From Paramoeba atlantica (taxonomy: Eukaryota > Discosea), in contig CDRNVI010000002.1 of assembly GCA_977017575.1 (NCBI GenBank), positions 372,001 through 436,000 of the forward strand: a stretch of 64,000 bases of DNA, given 5' to 3'. The notes under the pieces were generated by a model. That model was given only the letters and a program-made list of their open reading frames with translations. It made no database searches and was not told the origin of the DNA. Of this stretch, positions 1-14,232 are shown in pieces (position 1 is the stretch's first letter; each line of letters starts with the position of its first letter). The position numbers were made by a program, and so were the translations under genes.

Positions 1-386
1 CTCGTGGGCAACTTAAAGCATCTCACAGGATACTTTTGGTTAAAAAATTTGAGGAAATTGATTCTTTTTCGGCTGTCGCCAAGACGTTTAGGTGACTTAA
101 AACTTTTAGGAATCGATTTTGGAAGAGTAATGTTGCAGGGCCCGCGGAAACTTTTTAAAAGCGAAGAAAAGCTTTTTCAGATCGTTGAAAGCGCTTTAAA
201 AGCGCTTTTCGAGCTTTTTTTAGCTTTCGAACTTTCGAGCACGTGTGTACACCTTTACCCTGAGGATGCACTTATGTAAATGAGCATGTAGTGTGTTCAT
301 CCGTGGAATGCCGACTGAAAATGTGCGCCAGACTTACACTTGAAACGTTGTCGTAGAAATTTGGCCTAAAGCAGTACTCCCCCACT
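1..386. other. AT-rich stretch, no gene seen
   Basis: I see no supported gene here. The only open frame (4-279, plus) is dominated by Leu, Lys and Phe from A/T runs and matches nothing I know. A self-complementary stretch around 187-212 (AAAGCGCTTT repeated) could form a small hairpin. Confidence 0.4.
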
Positions 387-686
387 CATTAATAATTATA
401 AACCTCCAAAACTTATTAAAAGGTTCGTTTATAGAAATTTAATGAGATCATAATTCTCAGCCTCACTTCTATAATTATAAACCTCAAATTCTTCATTTTT
501 TATCTAGAAAGACACCTGTACCACATACTTTGCACTAAAAATTGTTTCCAAGTTTAAAGGAGTGTCTCGAAAATCAAGAATTTGAAGTCCGTAATAAGAA
601 AAAATCACTTATCGAATCTCATTAATAATTATAAACTAAATTTATAATTATAAACTAAAAACGTTTATAGATTATAATTATTAATG
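387..686. mobile_element. MITE-like element with 15-bp terminal inverted repeats
   Basis: The left end CATTAATAATTATAA at 387-401 is matched in inverse by the right end at 672-686, giving a 300-bp non-coding unit. The motif TAATTATAAAC recurs inside at about 470, 625 and 645. There is no ORF, so it would need a transposase from elsewhere. The repeats are pure A/T apart from one base, so chance similarity is possible. Confidence 0.4.
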
Positions 687-1515
687 GACACTATGAAGAT
701 TTGGATGGCACTGGATGGCAGCGGATGGCACTGGATGGCACTGGATGACTAATTTTTGTGTATGTAATGGTTTACCCAAAACGAAAATTTGTGGGACGGT
801 TTGCTCACATCTCAAGTGATGGTGAGGCAAGACTATATGCCAAGACTATATGTCAAGACTATATGCCAGACGATGCACGAGATACAAGTTGCAACCCAAC
901 AGCATGACCGGTCGTAGGGGATCAGTGATGCTAGAAGCCAAAACGCATGAAAGCTGCTCATCCAAGTATCATTGAAAATTAATAGTATAGTAATAAACCT
1001 AACCCCCAAATTACAAGTACGATACGACAATAAATAATGTAAATACAATTTGCAATAATAATTAATGGAATGAAAATGAAGTGGATTATTAGTTAAAGCA
1101 CCCCTCTTCCCTCTGGTTCTCCCTCACACGTACTACAAATTAAAAGCATATAGTAAGTTTAATATAATTAAAAGCAAATAGTATTAAAAGCATACTGTGA
1201 CCCCCCACTTTAATATGCTCCCCCTTCCCTCCCCCCCTTAATATGCATAAATTTTGGTGAAAGGGGACTTTTTTTCCTCCTAAAAAAAATTGATTTTTTT
1301 TCACGGTGGTAGCGCAGACAAAATTTCTGTACTTTCCAAGCGAGTGATTAAGCATCATATTTTTGCTACTTACACGACTCCGCTCTATCATTTTTCTTTG
1401 CACAGACTGTAAAATGTATGTCCTATCACTTTTTGTAGTTGGGAACCTTGGATGGCGTGATAATAGAAGCATGTACCGTACGATGTGAATTAAGGAGTTC
1501 TTGTGCCGGTGACAA
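687..1515. other. Non-coding AT-rich region with short tandem repeats
   Basis: No gene is supported. There is a short tandem repeat of ACTGGATGGC (about 702-747), a threefold AAGACTATATG motif at 830-866, and a C-rich patch at 1201-1250 next to T-rich runs. Small minus-strand frames here look like chance openings. Confidence 0.4.
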
Positions 1516-2242
1516 TTACAAAGAAAAGTCCTCTGTAAGTAGGGGGGGACACATTAAATATTCTCGAAAGGGGTTGGGAAGTAGGCCTCGATGACAAGGA
1601 TGCATAGAAGTAGCCGCCATCGGTTGTGTGCCGTAGTCGATTGAATCTAAACGCGGCGTCCCTGTCTCGGAACGGTCTTCTGTCTCTAAGGAAAGAGCAC
1701 TACGGGGCTTCTGAGACGATGTCCTCACTTCGACGTCTACGATTCCCTGATTCCCATCCGTAGGTGGGATTCGCTTAGGTGGAACAGGACTGGTCGATGG
1801 GCATCTCTATTGCTTCCAACGGAGTTTTTGCTTCAAATTATTCTTGGAGAGTTGCCGGTTGATTTCTGCATCCCACTTTTTCAGTTGAGTTTTAGAATGC
1901 ACTGTGTATAATTCACCAAAGGTTTCTCTCATTCATTGTTGTATTGTTGCCATAGCTTTGTGGTGCGTTTGAGACATAGTTCGCCATTTCGAAACAGCCT
2001 TATCCTTCACAACGAAAGGAACATCGCGACGTACGTTTCTCCGAGAACCTAAAACGACTCTAGAACGTTTGGCAACTTTTACTTTACGGGCCCCACTGCA
2101 ATCAACCAAACCTTCCTCGTTATCACTGCTTTCATCAGTGGTAGAACTTTCCTCTGTTTCGCTTAATTCCCCATCAGGGGTTTCGAGGCTAACATTTTCT
2201 ATATCACTACCATGTTCTTCATCAGAATGGTATTGGATGTTC
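1516..2242 (-). pseudogene. Broken ORF for an acidic/basic protein of unknown family
   Basis: One minus-strand frame reads as plausible protein for about 240 codons, from an acidic Glu/Ser/Asp-rich start (DEEHGSDIENVS, then ESSTTDESSDNEE) through a basic patch (KVKVAKRSRVVLGSRRNVRR) to a Pro/Ser-rich tail ending MCPPLLTEDFSL. About two in-frame breaks interrupt it. I do not recognise the family. The charge layout would suit a nucleic-acid-binding protein or the N-terminal part of a mobile-element protein, but that is inference. It stops about 170 bases before the (GT)n tract. Confidence 0.4.
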
Positions 2243-2408
2243 TAATGGGTGTTCATAGGCACATTCTAAGGGGTGTTCTAGGCGCTTCCAGTGAACTTCC
2301 ATGGAGTTCGGACTTGGTAATTTGAGGACAAATTACCGCCGCAAGTACCACTCCGGCTCGCGGGCTCCGCCCGAGTACGGGGACGCCGATCTCTCCTAGG
2401 TCACTTCA

Positions 2409-2615
<207 letters not shown>

Positions 2616-2646
2616 TTTTTTTTTTTTTTTGTACTACGTTGTACAG
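2616..2646 (+). promoter_or_regulatory. Possible trans-splice acceptor (pyrimidine tract plus AG)
   Basis: A run of about 14 T follows the SL relic and leads into GTACTACGTTGTACAG at 2631-2646. A pyrimidine tract followed by AG is the usual trans-splice acceptor layout in Euglenozoa. Use of this AG would place a fresh SL 26 bases before the likely start codon at 2673. This is inferred from layout only. Confidence 0.35.
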
Positions 2647-2672
2647 AATGTTATGCGTCTGTAGCCCCTAAT

Positions 2673-5600
2673 ATGGCAAGCTCAGACGTTCCTGCACAAG
2701 CATCACGCGGGGAACGACATGTGAGGGTTAAAAGCACCACGTGTACAACATGGACTACGTTCGCTAGCATTAAATCAGCCGCTGTCAGCCCACTTGTCAG
2801 ACAGTTTTATCCGAATCCTGAGACCGGTCGCACCGCCCTCACTCACGCGCTTGATAAAAGTAAACCTGCACGCGGACTCGTGGTCGAGTCAGCCGAACTA
2901 TCTAGATATAGAATTCGACACCGAGGAACGAATGAAGAATGGAACTACTACTCAAGCATTGCAGATCTACATACCAAGCTGTTCTCTTCCACGTATTCGC
3001 GTGTCGACTCTCTCAGCCGCGCTCTCGCCAGCTACTTTAAGGGATCCCCTCCAAAGCATCTCCTTCCCTTTGACATTGAACCATTGCACGCAGAGCGCCA
3101 AGGAACTGCACCACCACGAATTGCCACGGAATGCAAGCACAGCTGCAAGAGCAAGGAAACGTGCTCCCACTTATGTTGTAAGCGGCACCTGGAATCATAC
3201 GAAACTATCAAGTCGGACGCGGAGCCCCAAACTGTGCCCAACAACACTACAAACAACGAGTGTAAGCACCTCTGTGGCGACAAACGTACCTGTAAGCATG
3301 TATGCTGCAAACGGCACTTGACCTCTGAGCGACTAGAATTCCAAACTGCGGATCCACCGGACCCAACCGAATCCTCGCAGCATCATGAAAATCAGCTTCC
3401 GCAAGCACCTATCGGCGGAGTCGAAGAATGCAAGCATATCTGCACGAACAAACGATCATGCAAGCACTTGTGCTGCAAACGACACCTCACGACCACCTTC
3501 GCCGGCCCCGACGCTAGTTCTACAATGCTAACCACGGAAACCACCAACTCCCACATTGAAATTAGTTCGACCCAAGTCCCTCCTCCCCTCAGCGAGCCGG
3601 AGCCCCCCTCAGACCCTACACCTATCACGTCTCCTCCAGTGGGAAACCCCCTCCCGACGGTAAGTACGGCCTACGGCACACTTCATTCAATCGGCAGTAC
3701 TATCGGAACCTATATTGTACATGCCGCCCGCCAAGTGCTAGCTGGAAGTGCTACCCCAGAACAGGAATCGCACCCCATCGGAGCCCATGTACACAACCCA
3801 TGCAGCAACGTCAGGGAGGACAATATCGAGAAAGGACCACAACACCGCGCATCCGCCGGCCCGGTCTCGCCTCAAGCGGCCTCGCCCACAGAGTGTAAGC
3901 ACATCTGCACGGACAAGCACACGTGCCGGCACCAATGCTGCAAACGACACCTGGGTATCGCTTCATCCGAACAGCAGCGTAACACTACTGAAACTCAGCC
4001 CACAGGTGACGCGCTCCCCGCACCGCTTTCCCCACCGCGCGGAAGCACTGCAGCACCCATACCTACCCTTCCTGATACGTCCCTACCTACCCTTCCCAGC
4101 CCACGACTCACAGAAGCCTCGGAACCAAGCGACGTGCAAGATGCAACCGCTCCCTGCAAGCACGACTGTCTAAATAGATTCTCATGCAGGCACCACTGCT
4201 GTAAACGAAACCTCCCCCATCCAACGTCCCGTGCTAGCCTCTTAGCAGCCGCAGCAGGGATTGCTGGTTGCCGCATGAATCTGAAGTTAAACTACAATGT
4301 GTGGGAAGTAGCCGATACACATGCCGAAGAGCTATTCCTTCGCTTTCGTATACAAGACGTTCAAAGCAAATCTGAGGCCGAAGAAAATGTGACTCTACTC
4401 ACAGCTTGCATCGTCGTAAGTTGCGCCCTTGCCGCCACGCGAGAACATGGGGATCACGGAATTACACTTCGACAACGAGGTCCCCCGCAGTGCCTCCGTC
4501 GACGCCCTATTGCTGCCGAAAAGGCGCGTAGGTTGCTTGAAACCGAGGCGTACCTCCTCCGCAAAAAAGCGAGGCACGCAACTTCGTCTGACCGTACCAG
4601 GCTTCTAAGGGAAGCGAAGAGCGCCCAATCAGCAGCAATCAACTTCTCGAAGGAAGCGGAAAGGGTACGAACCCGACGAGCGCAACAAGAAGCCAACCAT
4701 CGTTTCGCGAGAAATGCCTGGGCGGCTGCCACCGAAGTGCTGGAGAGACCGACGGGGGAAAGCACAGTGCACAAGTACCCGACATGCGCGGATACTGATG
4801 TCCTCGAGCATTACAAGCGCGAACTCAAAGCGTCACAATCGAAGGCAATGTTACCAGACCGTTCGCACCTCCCTGGGAATTCTATGGCGGAACAACATTA
4901 CTGGTCTGATATCACACCAGGCGATGTGACACGGGCTGCCATGAAAAAGAAATCTTGTTCAGCCCCCGGGGAGGACGCCATTCAGAATACTGCACTAAAG
5001 AAACTCAAATCTCTTCACCCCCACATCGCACACTGCTTCAATAACCTCCTTCGATGGAGAGTGTGTCCCACACAGTGGAAATCGGCCATCGTAAAATTAC
5101 TCCACAAGGGTGGGGATGATAGCAATCCCAAAAACTGGCGCCCAATCGCCCTTACGTCATGCCTAGGCAAGCTGTTCCATTCCATTATCGCCTCAAGCAT
5201 CACCGAGCACGTAACGAAGGAATATATTCTGGACACCAGTGTCCAAAAGGGGTTCCTACCGAAGCTAGCAGGATGCATAGAACATACAGCTGCCATTAGC
5301 CAATGCGTTCGCCACGCTAAACAGAACAGAAAGCCCCTATGCATGGTTCAGTACGACCTAACGAATGCCTTTGGATCGGTGCCACACGAGATTATCCTTG
5401 CTGCGCTCAAGTGGGCGAGGATAGACTCAGTCATTGTTGAATACGTCGAGCAAATGTACCAAGGATCATCTCTTCGCTTGAAACTCGCAGGTGGTCTCTC
5501 TGAACCCATCCCAGCCCAAAGAGGAGTCCTACAGGGTGACACTCTCTCGCCAATCCTGTTCAATATGGTCATGGAAGTTGTCTACCGCTACATCCGCAAA

Positions 5601-7178
5601 GCCCGTCCGACACTAGGATTCTCCACTGGACGTGACCTACACTTCTGCAAAGCGTTTGCAGACGACCTCACCTTTCTCACAGACAATGCACATCATGCAC
5701 AGGAAGTGACCGAACTCCTTGAGACTGTCCTAGCGTGCTTGCATATGAAACCCAACACCCAAAAGTGCCGTGTATACAGCTTAGGGTTCAACGGGAAACG
5801 AAGCTTCACAACTCTTCGCCCCACAATCAAACTATGTGGAGAAGCGATTCCCCATGTGGCAGATAAAGGCACAACGTTCCTAGGGATGACTATTGCCACC
5901 GGAAAGGATACCCCACGCATGGTGTTCTCCTTACTAAGAGACAGGATCCGAAGCATGATGAAGAGAATTGATGACAGCGACCATATAGGACACGCGCAGA
6001 TATGGATGTATCAGAATGCAGTACTGGGCCGACTACGATACCTTCTGACGATACACGATTGCCTTACATATAACCTTATTCGGAGACTCCAAAAGATATG
6101 TAGCAAATATTTACGAAAGTGGATAAACCTAGCGTCGTACGCACACCCCGACCAGCTATACATCCGGAACGGCGGCTGGGGTCTTACGTCCCTAGTAGGC
6201 TTATGGAAGGAGTGTACTGTCTCTTGCCTCACTATTTTAGCAGCTTCTACGGGCTCATCAGTACACCGTACACTTGAAGATCGTATGCAATGGGAAGCCA
6301 GCCTTCAACACTCCCAACGGAACCGCGCAGCAAACCTCGTCGTAAACCGATTAAACGACAGAAATGATGCGCTATCCTGGGTGAGACGGCACACGGACGA
6401 AGAGATGATAGCAGCATATCAACGACGAGCACCTATTGCAGGTAGATGGTTCAACAGCACTGACAACGAGGAATTAGCTGCGGACTATGCGAAAGCCTTA
6501 CATAACTTAAACGGAAAGGAGATTTCACGCTTCACATCCATGGTGCTCACAGGATACGCCCCTCCATCGCAGACTAATACGAGATCCTGGGGGAAATCAG
6601 ATGGGTATGTAACTTGCCCTATTTGTTCCGAGCGCAAACAGACACTGCGCCACATACTCACCTCATGCACGACTTCGTTAGAACAAGGACGCTATAAATA
6701 CCGGCATGACGCAGTTCTCAAAGTACTCTTTGACACTCTGAAAACCAGTGACAACATCCAGTCGATGTACTTCGACCTCCCTGGTGTACAAAGCAGTGGC
6801 TGCCCCCCTTCCTGGCTCACGAACTACACTGTACTCCGACCTGACGGTTGGTTGGCTCTTAAGGATGGATCTGAATTCATCCTAGAACTCACATGCCCTT
6901 GGGAAGAAAATTTTGATCTCGCACAGGAGCGAAAGAGAGCGAAGTACGAAGAACTCTTGAGATACCGTCAAACGACAAATCCCCGAACTACTCTACTAAC
7001 ATTTGAAGTCGGAGCGCGCGGCAAACTGAACAACAGTGTAATGGACCTCTCTTGGATTTTCGGACAAAAACAAACAAGACAAGTCCGAGAAATGCGGCAA
7101 AGAATGACTGAGACAGCTCTTCGAACGTCTTTTATGCTATACGTGATGCGCCACTCTCCCACCTGGAGTCCCCAGTAG
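2673..7178 (+). CDS. TG-LINE polyprotein: five Cys/His knuckles, reverse transcriptase, restriction-like endonuclease
   Basis: The frame opens upstream in the T-run, but the first ATG is at 2673, giving about 1501 aa. Five knuckles of the form CKHxC-x5-CxHxCCKR start at residues 154, 197, 253, 408 and 495, separated by Ser/Pro/Thr-rich linkers. The RT has KNWRPIALTSCLGKLFHSII, YDLTNAFGSVPHEI, GVLQGDTLSPILFNMVM and the catalytic FADD at 995-998. A CCHC finger (CPICSERKQTLRHILTSC, from 1315) precedes the endonuclease signature RPDGW (1389) ... ILELTCPWEEN ... RKRAKYEEL. The product should bind its RNA and target DNA, nick the target and prime cDNA synthesis there. The knuckle resembles the C-terminal finger of HFM1/MER3-type meiotic helicases, from memory of that motif. 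Confidence 0.9.
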   Translation: MASSDVPAQASRGERHVRVKSTTCTTWTTFASIKSAAVSPLVRQFYPNPETGRTALTHALDKSKPARGLVVESAELSRYRIRHRGTNEEWNYYSSIADLHTKLFSSTYSRVDSLSRALASYFKGSPPKHLLPFDIEPLHAERQGTAPPRIATECKHSCKSKETCSHLCCKRHLESYETIKSDAEPQTVPNNTTNNECKHLCGDKRTCKHVCCKRHLTSERLEFQTADPPDPTESSQHHENQLPQAPIGGVEECKHICTNKRSCKHLCCKRHLTTTFAGPDASSTMLTTETTNSHIEISSTQVPPPLSEPEPPSDPTPITSPPVGNPLPTVSTAYGTLHSIGSTIGTYIVHAARQVLAGSATPEQESHPIGAHVHNPCSNVREDNIEKGPQHRASAGPVSPQAASPTECKHICTDKHTCRHQCCKRHLGIASSEQQRNTTETQPTGDALPAPLSPPRGSTAAPIPTLPDTSLPTLPSPRLTEASEPSDVQDATAPCKHDCLNRFSCRHHCCKRNLPHPTSRASLLAAAAGIAGCRMNLKLNYNVWEVADTHAEELFLRFRIQDVQSKSEAEENVTLLTACIVVSCALAATREHGDHGITLRQRGPPQCLRRRPIAAEKARRLLETEAYLLRKKARHATSSDRTRLLREAKSAQSAAINFSKEAERVRTRRAQQEANHRFARNAWAAATEVLERPTGESTVHKYPTCADTDVLEHYKRELKASQSKAMLPDRSHLPGNSMAEQHYWSDITPGDVTRAAMKKKSCSAPGEDAIQNTALKKLKSLHPHIAHCFNNLLRWRVCPTQWKSAIVKLLHKGGDDSNPKNWRPIALTSCLGKLFHSIIASSITEHVTKEYILDTSVQKGFLPKLAGCIEHTAAISQCVRHAKQNRKPLCMVQYDLTNAFGSVPHEIILAALKWARIDSVIVEYVEQMYQGSSLRLKLAGGLSEPIPAQRGVLQGDTLSPILFNMVMEVVYRYIRKARPTLGFSTGRDLHFCKAFADDLTFLTDNAHHAQEVTELLETVLACLHMKPNTQKCRVYSLGFNGKRSFTTLRPTIKLCGEAIPHVADKGTTFLGMTIATGKDTPRMVFSLLRDRIRSMMKRIDDSDHIGHAQIWMYQNAVLGRLRYLLTIHDCLTYNLIRRLQKICSKYLRKWINLASYAHPDQLYIRNGGWGLTSLVGLWKECTVSCLTILAASTGSSVHRTLEDRMQWEASLQHSQRNRAANLVVNRLNDRNDALSWVRRHTDEEMIAAYQRRAPIAGRWFNSTDNEELAADYAKALHNLNGKEISRFTSMVLTGYAPPSQTNTRSWGKSDGYVTCPICSERKQTLRHILTSCTTSLEQGRYKYRHDAVLKVLFDTLKTSDNIQSMYFDLPGVQSSGCPPSWLTNYTVLRPDGWLALKDGSEFILELTCPWEENFDLAQERKRAKYEELLRYRQTTNPRTTLLTFEVGARGKLNNSVMDLSWIFGQKQTRQVREMRQRMTETALRTSFMLYVMRHSPTWSPQ

Positions 7179-7276
7179 ATGCTATAGCAGGTAAAACGCG
7201 CCCAGCATTTTGACTTGATGATTGTCAGGATCAAGGTTGGGTGAAATCTCTAGTGATATATCACTATGATTAAATG

Positions 7277-11122
<3,846 letters not shown>

Positions 11123-11222
11123 GTAGGAAAATCTCTTTCGGAACAAGATCCTGATCTTTGCCAGGATTATCCGGAATGAAAATGTCTATTGTACAACACT
11201 ATGATAAAATTATATATATATA
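11123..11222 (+). other. 3' UTR of TG-LINE copy 2 and TA-rich junction
   Basis: About 85 bp of 3' UTR end in CACTATGATAAAATT, close to the copy 1 end CACTATGATTAAATGA. A (TA)n stretch then leads straight into the terminal repeat of a Tc1-like element, so the flanking microsatellite was probably split by that insertion. Confidence 0.55.
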
Positions 11223-11224
11223 TA

Positions 11225-12655
11225 CAGGGGTGTAAATTTGGATGTGGGGGGGTCTAAAATTCGTAAAACTTGGCCAATTGTGGAAAATAATAGCGCATTC
11301 GAGAACTCTCGAACAGGGCTCATGAACGCAACATGGCCGCGATAGGCACAAGGGGGTATTGCCCCCTCGACAAAGGGCCCCCAAATGCGATTTGCAACTT
11401 TCTAAAGCACGGGAAAAAATAGAAAAAGAAATTAATAATTGCAGTTTCCGCCGTTCTTTTTAATCACAATACGGCATCGCTTACGAAAGCTCTTCATAGT
11501 GTTTTTAGAGGCTATAGAATGTGTCGTTTGAAGATCTTGAAACGCTGCTTCGATCGCAATGATCAAATCTGTACGATTTCTAGGGGCCAAACCATTTTTG
11601 AAATTGTCCATTATGGACCATAAATGTTCAACGGGCATGAGATCAGGTGATTTTGCTGGCCAAGGAAGAACAGTAATTCCTGTTTCTTGAAAACTTGTCC
11701 TGGCCAGATTGTGCACCGTACAGTTATCCATTGCAATAACGCTAGAAAGGTGCCGCTTAAGGTGAGAAATTAACCCTCCAAGCTTCTTCATGGCTTCATC
11801 AAATAGCCCCCGTCACTGTACCTCGGTTTCCTTGAGAACGAACAGAAGGAAAAACGTGAAGGTGAAACCCATGCTTAAGACTCGCTGCTATCCAAACCAT
11901 AACACCATTCCCCCCATGCCATGCATCCAATTCACCTTGCTGCTCCTTGGGAGCGTCAGTTTTGCGGCAGAGGTACGTGATGTGCCCCCCACTCTTCCCA
12001 CAGGTAATTTTTTTCATCCATCCAAATGATATTGGACAGTTCCGCGTCACTCCACGTTAGCATTTCTTCACAGAAACGTACTCGCTTCTCTTTATGCACT
12101 GCGGTAAGTGCAGGGGATTTCCGGACTGTGCGCAAGACGATGCCATGTGATTTCATGTGGGTCGTCAAAGTTTGACGAGAGCAAGTGAACTCAAGATTTT
12201 TCATTAACCGGTGGAGCTCACTCTAGCTCCTGATGCCATAGGGTTGATCTCGAACACCCTCGTCTATCGCTTTCAAAGCAGCCTCACGTAGTTCAGGTGT
12301 CACAGCGATGTTCGTTGGGGCGTGTTTCTGGTTCTTGGAGTCTACTTCTCCAGTATCACGATAGCGCTCCACCCAGCGCTTCACAGTAGCATCATGAACT
12401 TGGAAATTGCGCGCGGTTAGGGAAAAAGACTGCGTTGCTTCGTAATCGGCAACAAGAACCATGCGCCAGCTTGCTTTTATGTGCCCAGGCGAGGAATAAG
12501 CCCTTTCGGAGTGCTTATGTTCCGGAGGTCGTCCACAATCCCGTCGTTTTGGCATGAATAAGGGCAAAAAACAGAAAAATTGTGAAAATTGCAGGATTTC
12601 GTCTTCCAAAAAACTAAGTTTTTTTATGTGCATTCGAAAATCTAATTAACACAAA
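11225..12655 (-). mobile_element. Tc1/mariner element A (CAGGGGTG family), truncated on the right
   Basis: The left terminal repeat starts CAGGGGTGTAAATTTGG after a TA and matches the end of element B (14233-15790) for about 90 bp, including TCTAAAATTCGTAAAA and the GAGAACTCTCG palindrome. The right terminal repeat is missing: the sequence changes at about 12655 into a different Tc1-like element. Between them lies a broken minus-strand transposase. Confidence 0.8.
11432..12555 (-). pseudogene. Broken Tc1-like transposase of element A
   Basis: Starting at MPKRRDCGRPPEHKH, the minus strand encodes a helix-turn-helix N-terminus (FQVHDATVKRWVERYRDTGEV), then WMDEKN with the first catalytic Asp, AMDNCTVHN with the second, and SPDLMPVEHLW with the catalytic Glu, ending GGNCNY. 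It is homologous throughout to the intact 373-aa transposase at 14442-15563. At least three frame breaks (near 12210, 12000 and 11795) split it. Second Asp to Glu spacing is 32 residues by my count. Confidence 0.8.
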
Positions 12656-12881
12656 GTCAGCCCCCCTCTTGGGAGCCGATATGGTGATTTGGTCATTTTT
12701 GGAAAAAAAAGTTGAAAAACCAATTATTTTTTTTGATTAATTTTTAAAATTTTAAAATGAGCTAAAAACAGCGGGAACGTACAGATCTCAAAATTTTGAA
12801 CGAAAAAGTGGTATGATAACCCACCCACGCCCCCCTGTGCTAAAAATAAGGGGGGGTCACTTATTCGTGAGCGGGGGTTTA
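12656..12881 (-). mobile_element. Tc1-like element C2: 5' end fragment, head-to-head with C1
   Basis: Read on the minus strand this is a terminal repeat (TAAACCCCCGCTCACG...), a leader and the first codons MTKSPYRLPR of a transposase, then it stops at 12656. It mirrors 12884-13110 around a single TA (12882-12883). Its sequence is closer to the copy at 29832-30768 than to its mirror partner, so it is a separate insertion rather than an inverted duplication. Confidence 0.75.
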
Positions 12882-12883
12882 TA

Positions 12884-14228
12884 TAAACCCCGCGTCACCA
12901 ATAAGTGACCCCCCCTTATTTTTAGCACAGGAGGTCGTGGGGGGTTATCATAGCACGTTGTCGTTCAAAATTTTGAGATCTGTACGTTCCCACTGTTTTT
13001 AGCTCATTTTAAAACTTTAAAATTCAGTAAAAAAAATAATTGGTTTTTCAACTTTTTTTTCCAAAAATGACCAAATCACCATATCGGCTCCCAAGAGGGG
13101 GGCTGACTTCTAGTGGAAAGGTTCTTTTAAAGATGAGGCACGGACAAGGAGTACCAATAAAAGAGCTAGCCCGTGATTTCAACGTTTCTAGAAGGATAGT
13201 TAAAAAATATTTGAACGAAAAAAAAATTACCCCAGTATACACTTTGAGTCCTGAGCGAAAAAAAATAATGAAAACTCGTAAAACGAAAATTGAGAAGATA
13301 ATAACCCCTCTTGACCCCGCTGGAGTACCGAGACTCAATTCATCAAGGCGCATAGCAGCCCAATTGAAGAAAAAGAATATATAAGTTTCAAAAAGAACTG
13401 TACAGAGAGACTTATCATCCCTGGATTGCAGTTATGCCGCTCGACCGCTATGCCAAGGACTTACCAAACGACAAAAACTAAAAAGAGTTCAATTTGCGTT
13501 GAATTACAATATGGATACTTCCCGTGTCATCTTTACAGACGAAAAAATATTTGATACGAATGATGGCAGAAGAAAAATGTGGGTAAGGCGCGGTCAAAAA
13601 GCAGCCCCGCGTCAAAAAGTACGTTGGGCACCAAGATGCCAAGTTTGGGGTGCTGTAGGAGTGGGGTGGAGGTACTTGGTAATTCTACAAAATGACACAT
13701 CTATTACAAGTGAGACGTACATAGAAACATTAAAAGAGGTAGATTTCCCCCCTAATCGTATTTTTCAGCAAGATGGGGCAACGGCACACACTGCTCGTGC
13801 CTCAAAGGAGTACATTGAAAGCGCAATGAGTGAACTTCTGAAAAATTGGCCCCCCAACTCACCAGATCTTTCCCCAATAGAAAACGTCTGGTCTATGGTC
13901 CAAGGGGCGGTGGACGAACAGACCCCATCGGATAAGCCTTCACTCATCCGATGTGTACGCAAAGCGTGGTCTCGCTTGTCTCAAAATGTGATCGACAAAA
14001 CGGTCTTAAGCTTTGACTCACGCCTTAAGGAGTGTATAAGATTGAAAGTCGAAAAAGTGAAAAAATGGTAATTCCTCAATAAAATATACGTATTCGCTTC
14101 TTTTTGTTTCATTTCTTCACGCGCAAAGTCCTTGTGTTGAGATCTGCAAAATGCAACAAAAATAAGCTCAAACGGACACTTACGGACGAAAAAAAAGTGG
14201 GGGGTCACTTTTCATGACGCGAGGTTTA
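12884..14228 (+). mobile_element. Tc1-like element C1 (TAAACC family), nearly intact
   Basis: Terminal repeats TAAACCCCGCGTCA at the left and the inverse TGACGCGAGGTTTA at the right, each running on through an AAGTGACCCCCC block, bound a 1.35-kb unit with TA on both sides. It carries one transposase frame with a single stop. The left TA is shared with fragment C2 and the right end lies two bases before the TA of element B. Confidence 0.85.
13067..14071 (+). pseudogene. Tc1-like transposase of element C1, one in-frame stop
   Basis: MTKSPYRLPRGGL starts a helix-turn-helix domain (IKELARDFNVSRRIVKKYL). The frame meets a TAA at 13382, then continues in the same frame with VSKRTVQRDLSSL and the catalytic core: FTDEKIF (first Asp), FQQDGATAHTA (second Asp) and SPDLSPIENVW (Glu), ending VEKVKKW at 14071. 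Asp-to-Glu spacing is 35 residues by my count. Apart from that stop the protein looks whole, about 335 codons. A reassigned stop codon is unlikely, because intact ORFs nearby end in TAA, TAG and TGA. Confidence 0.85.
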
Positions 14229-14232
14229 TATA

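Noticed and set aside
12656-13110. Recent inverted duplication
   Set aside because: The left arm is closer to the copy at 29832-30768 than to its own mirror, so two insertions are more likely.
13382-13384. Reassigned stop codon in the C1 transposase (also TGA in L4 and TAG in L8)
   Set aside because: Different stops interrupt different decayed copies, and the intact ORFs end normally in all three stop codons. Ordinary mutation explains them.
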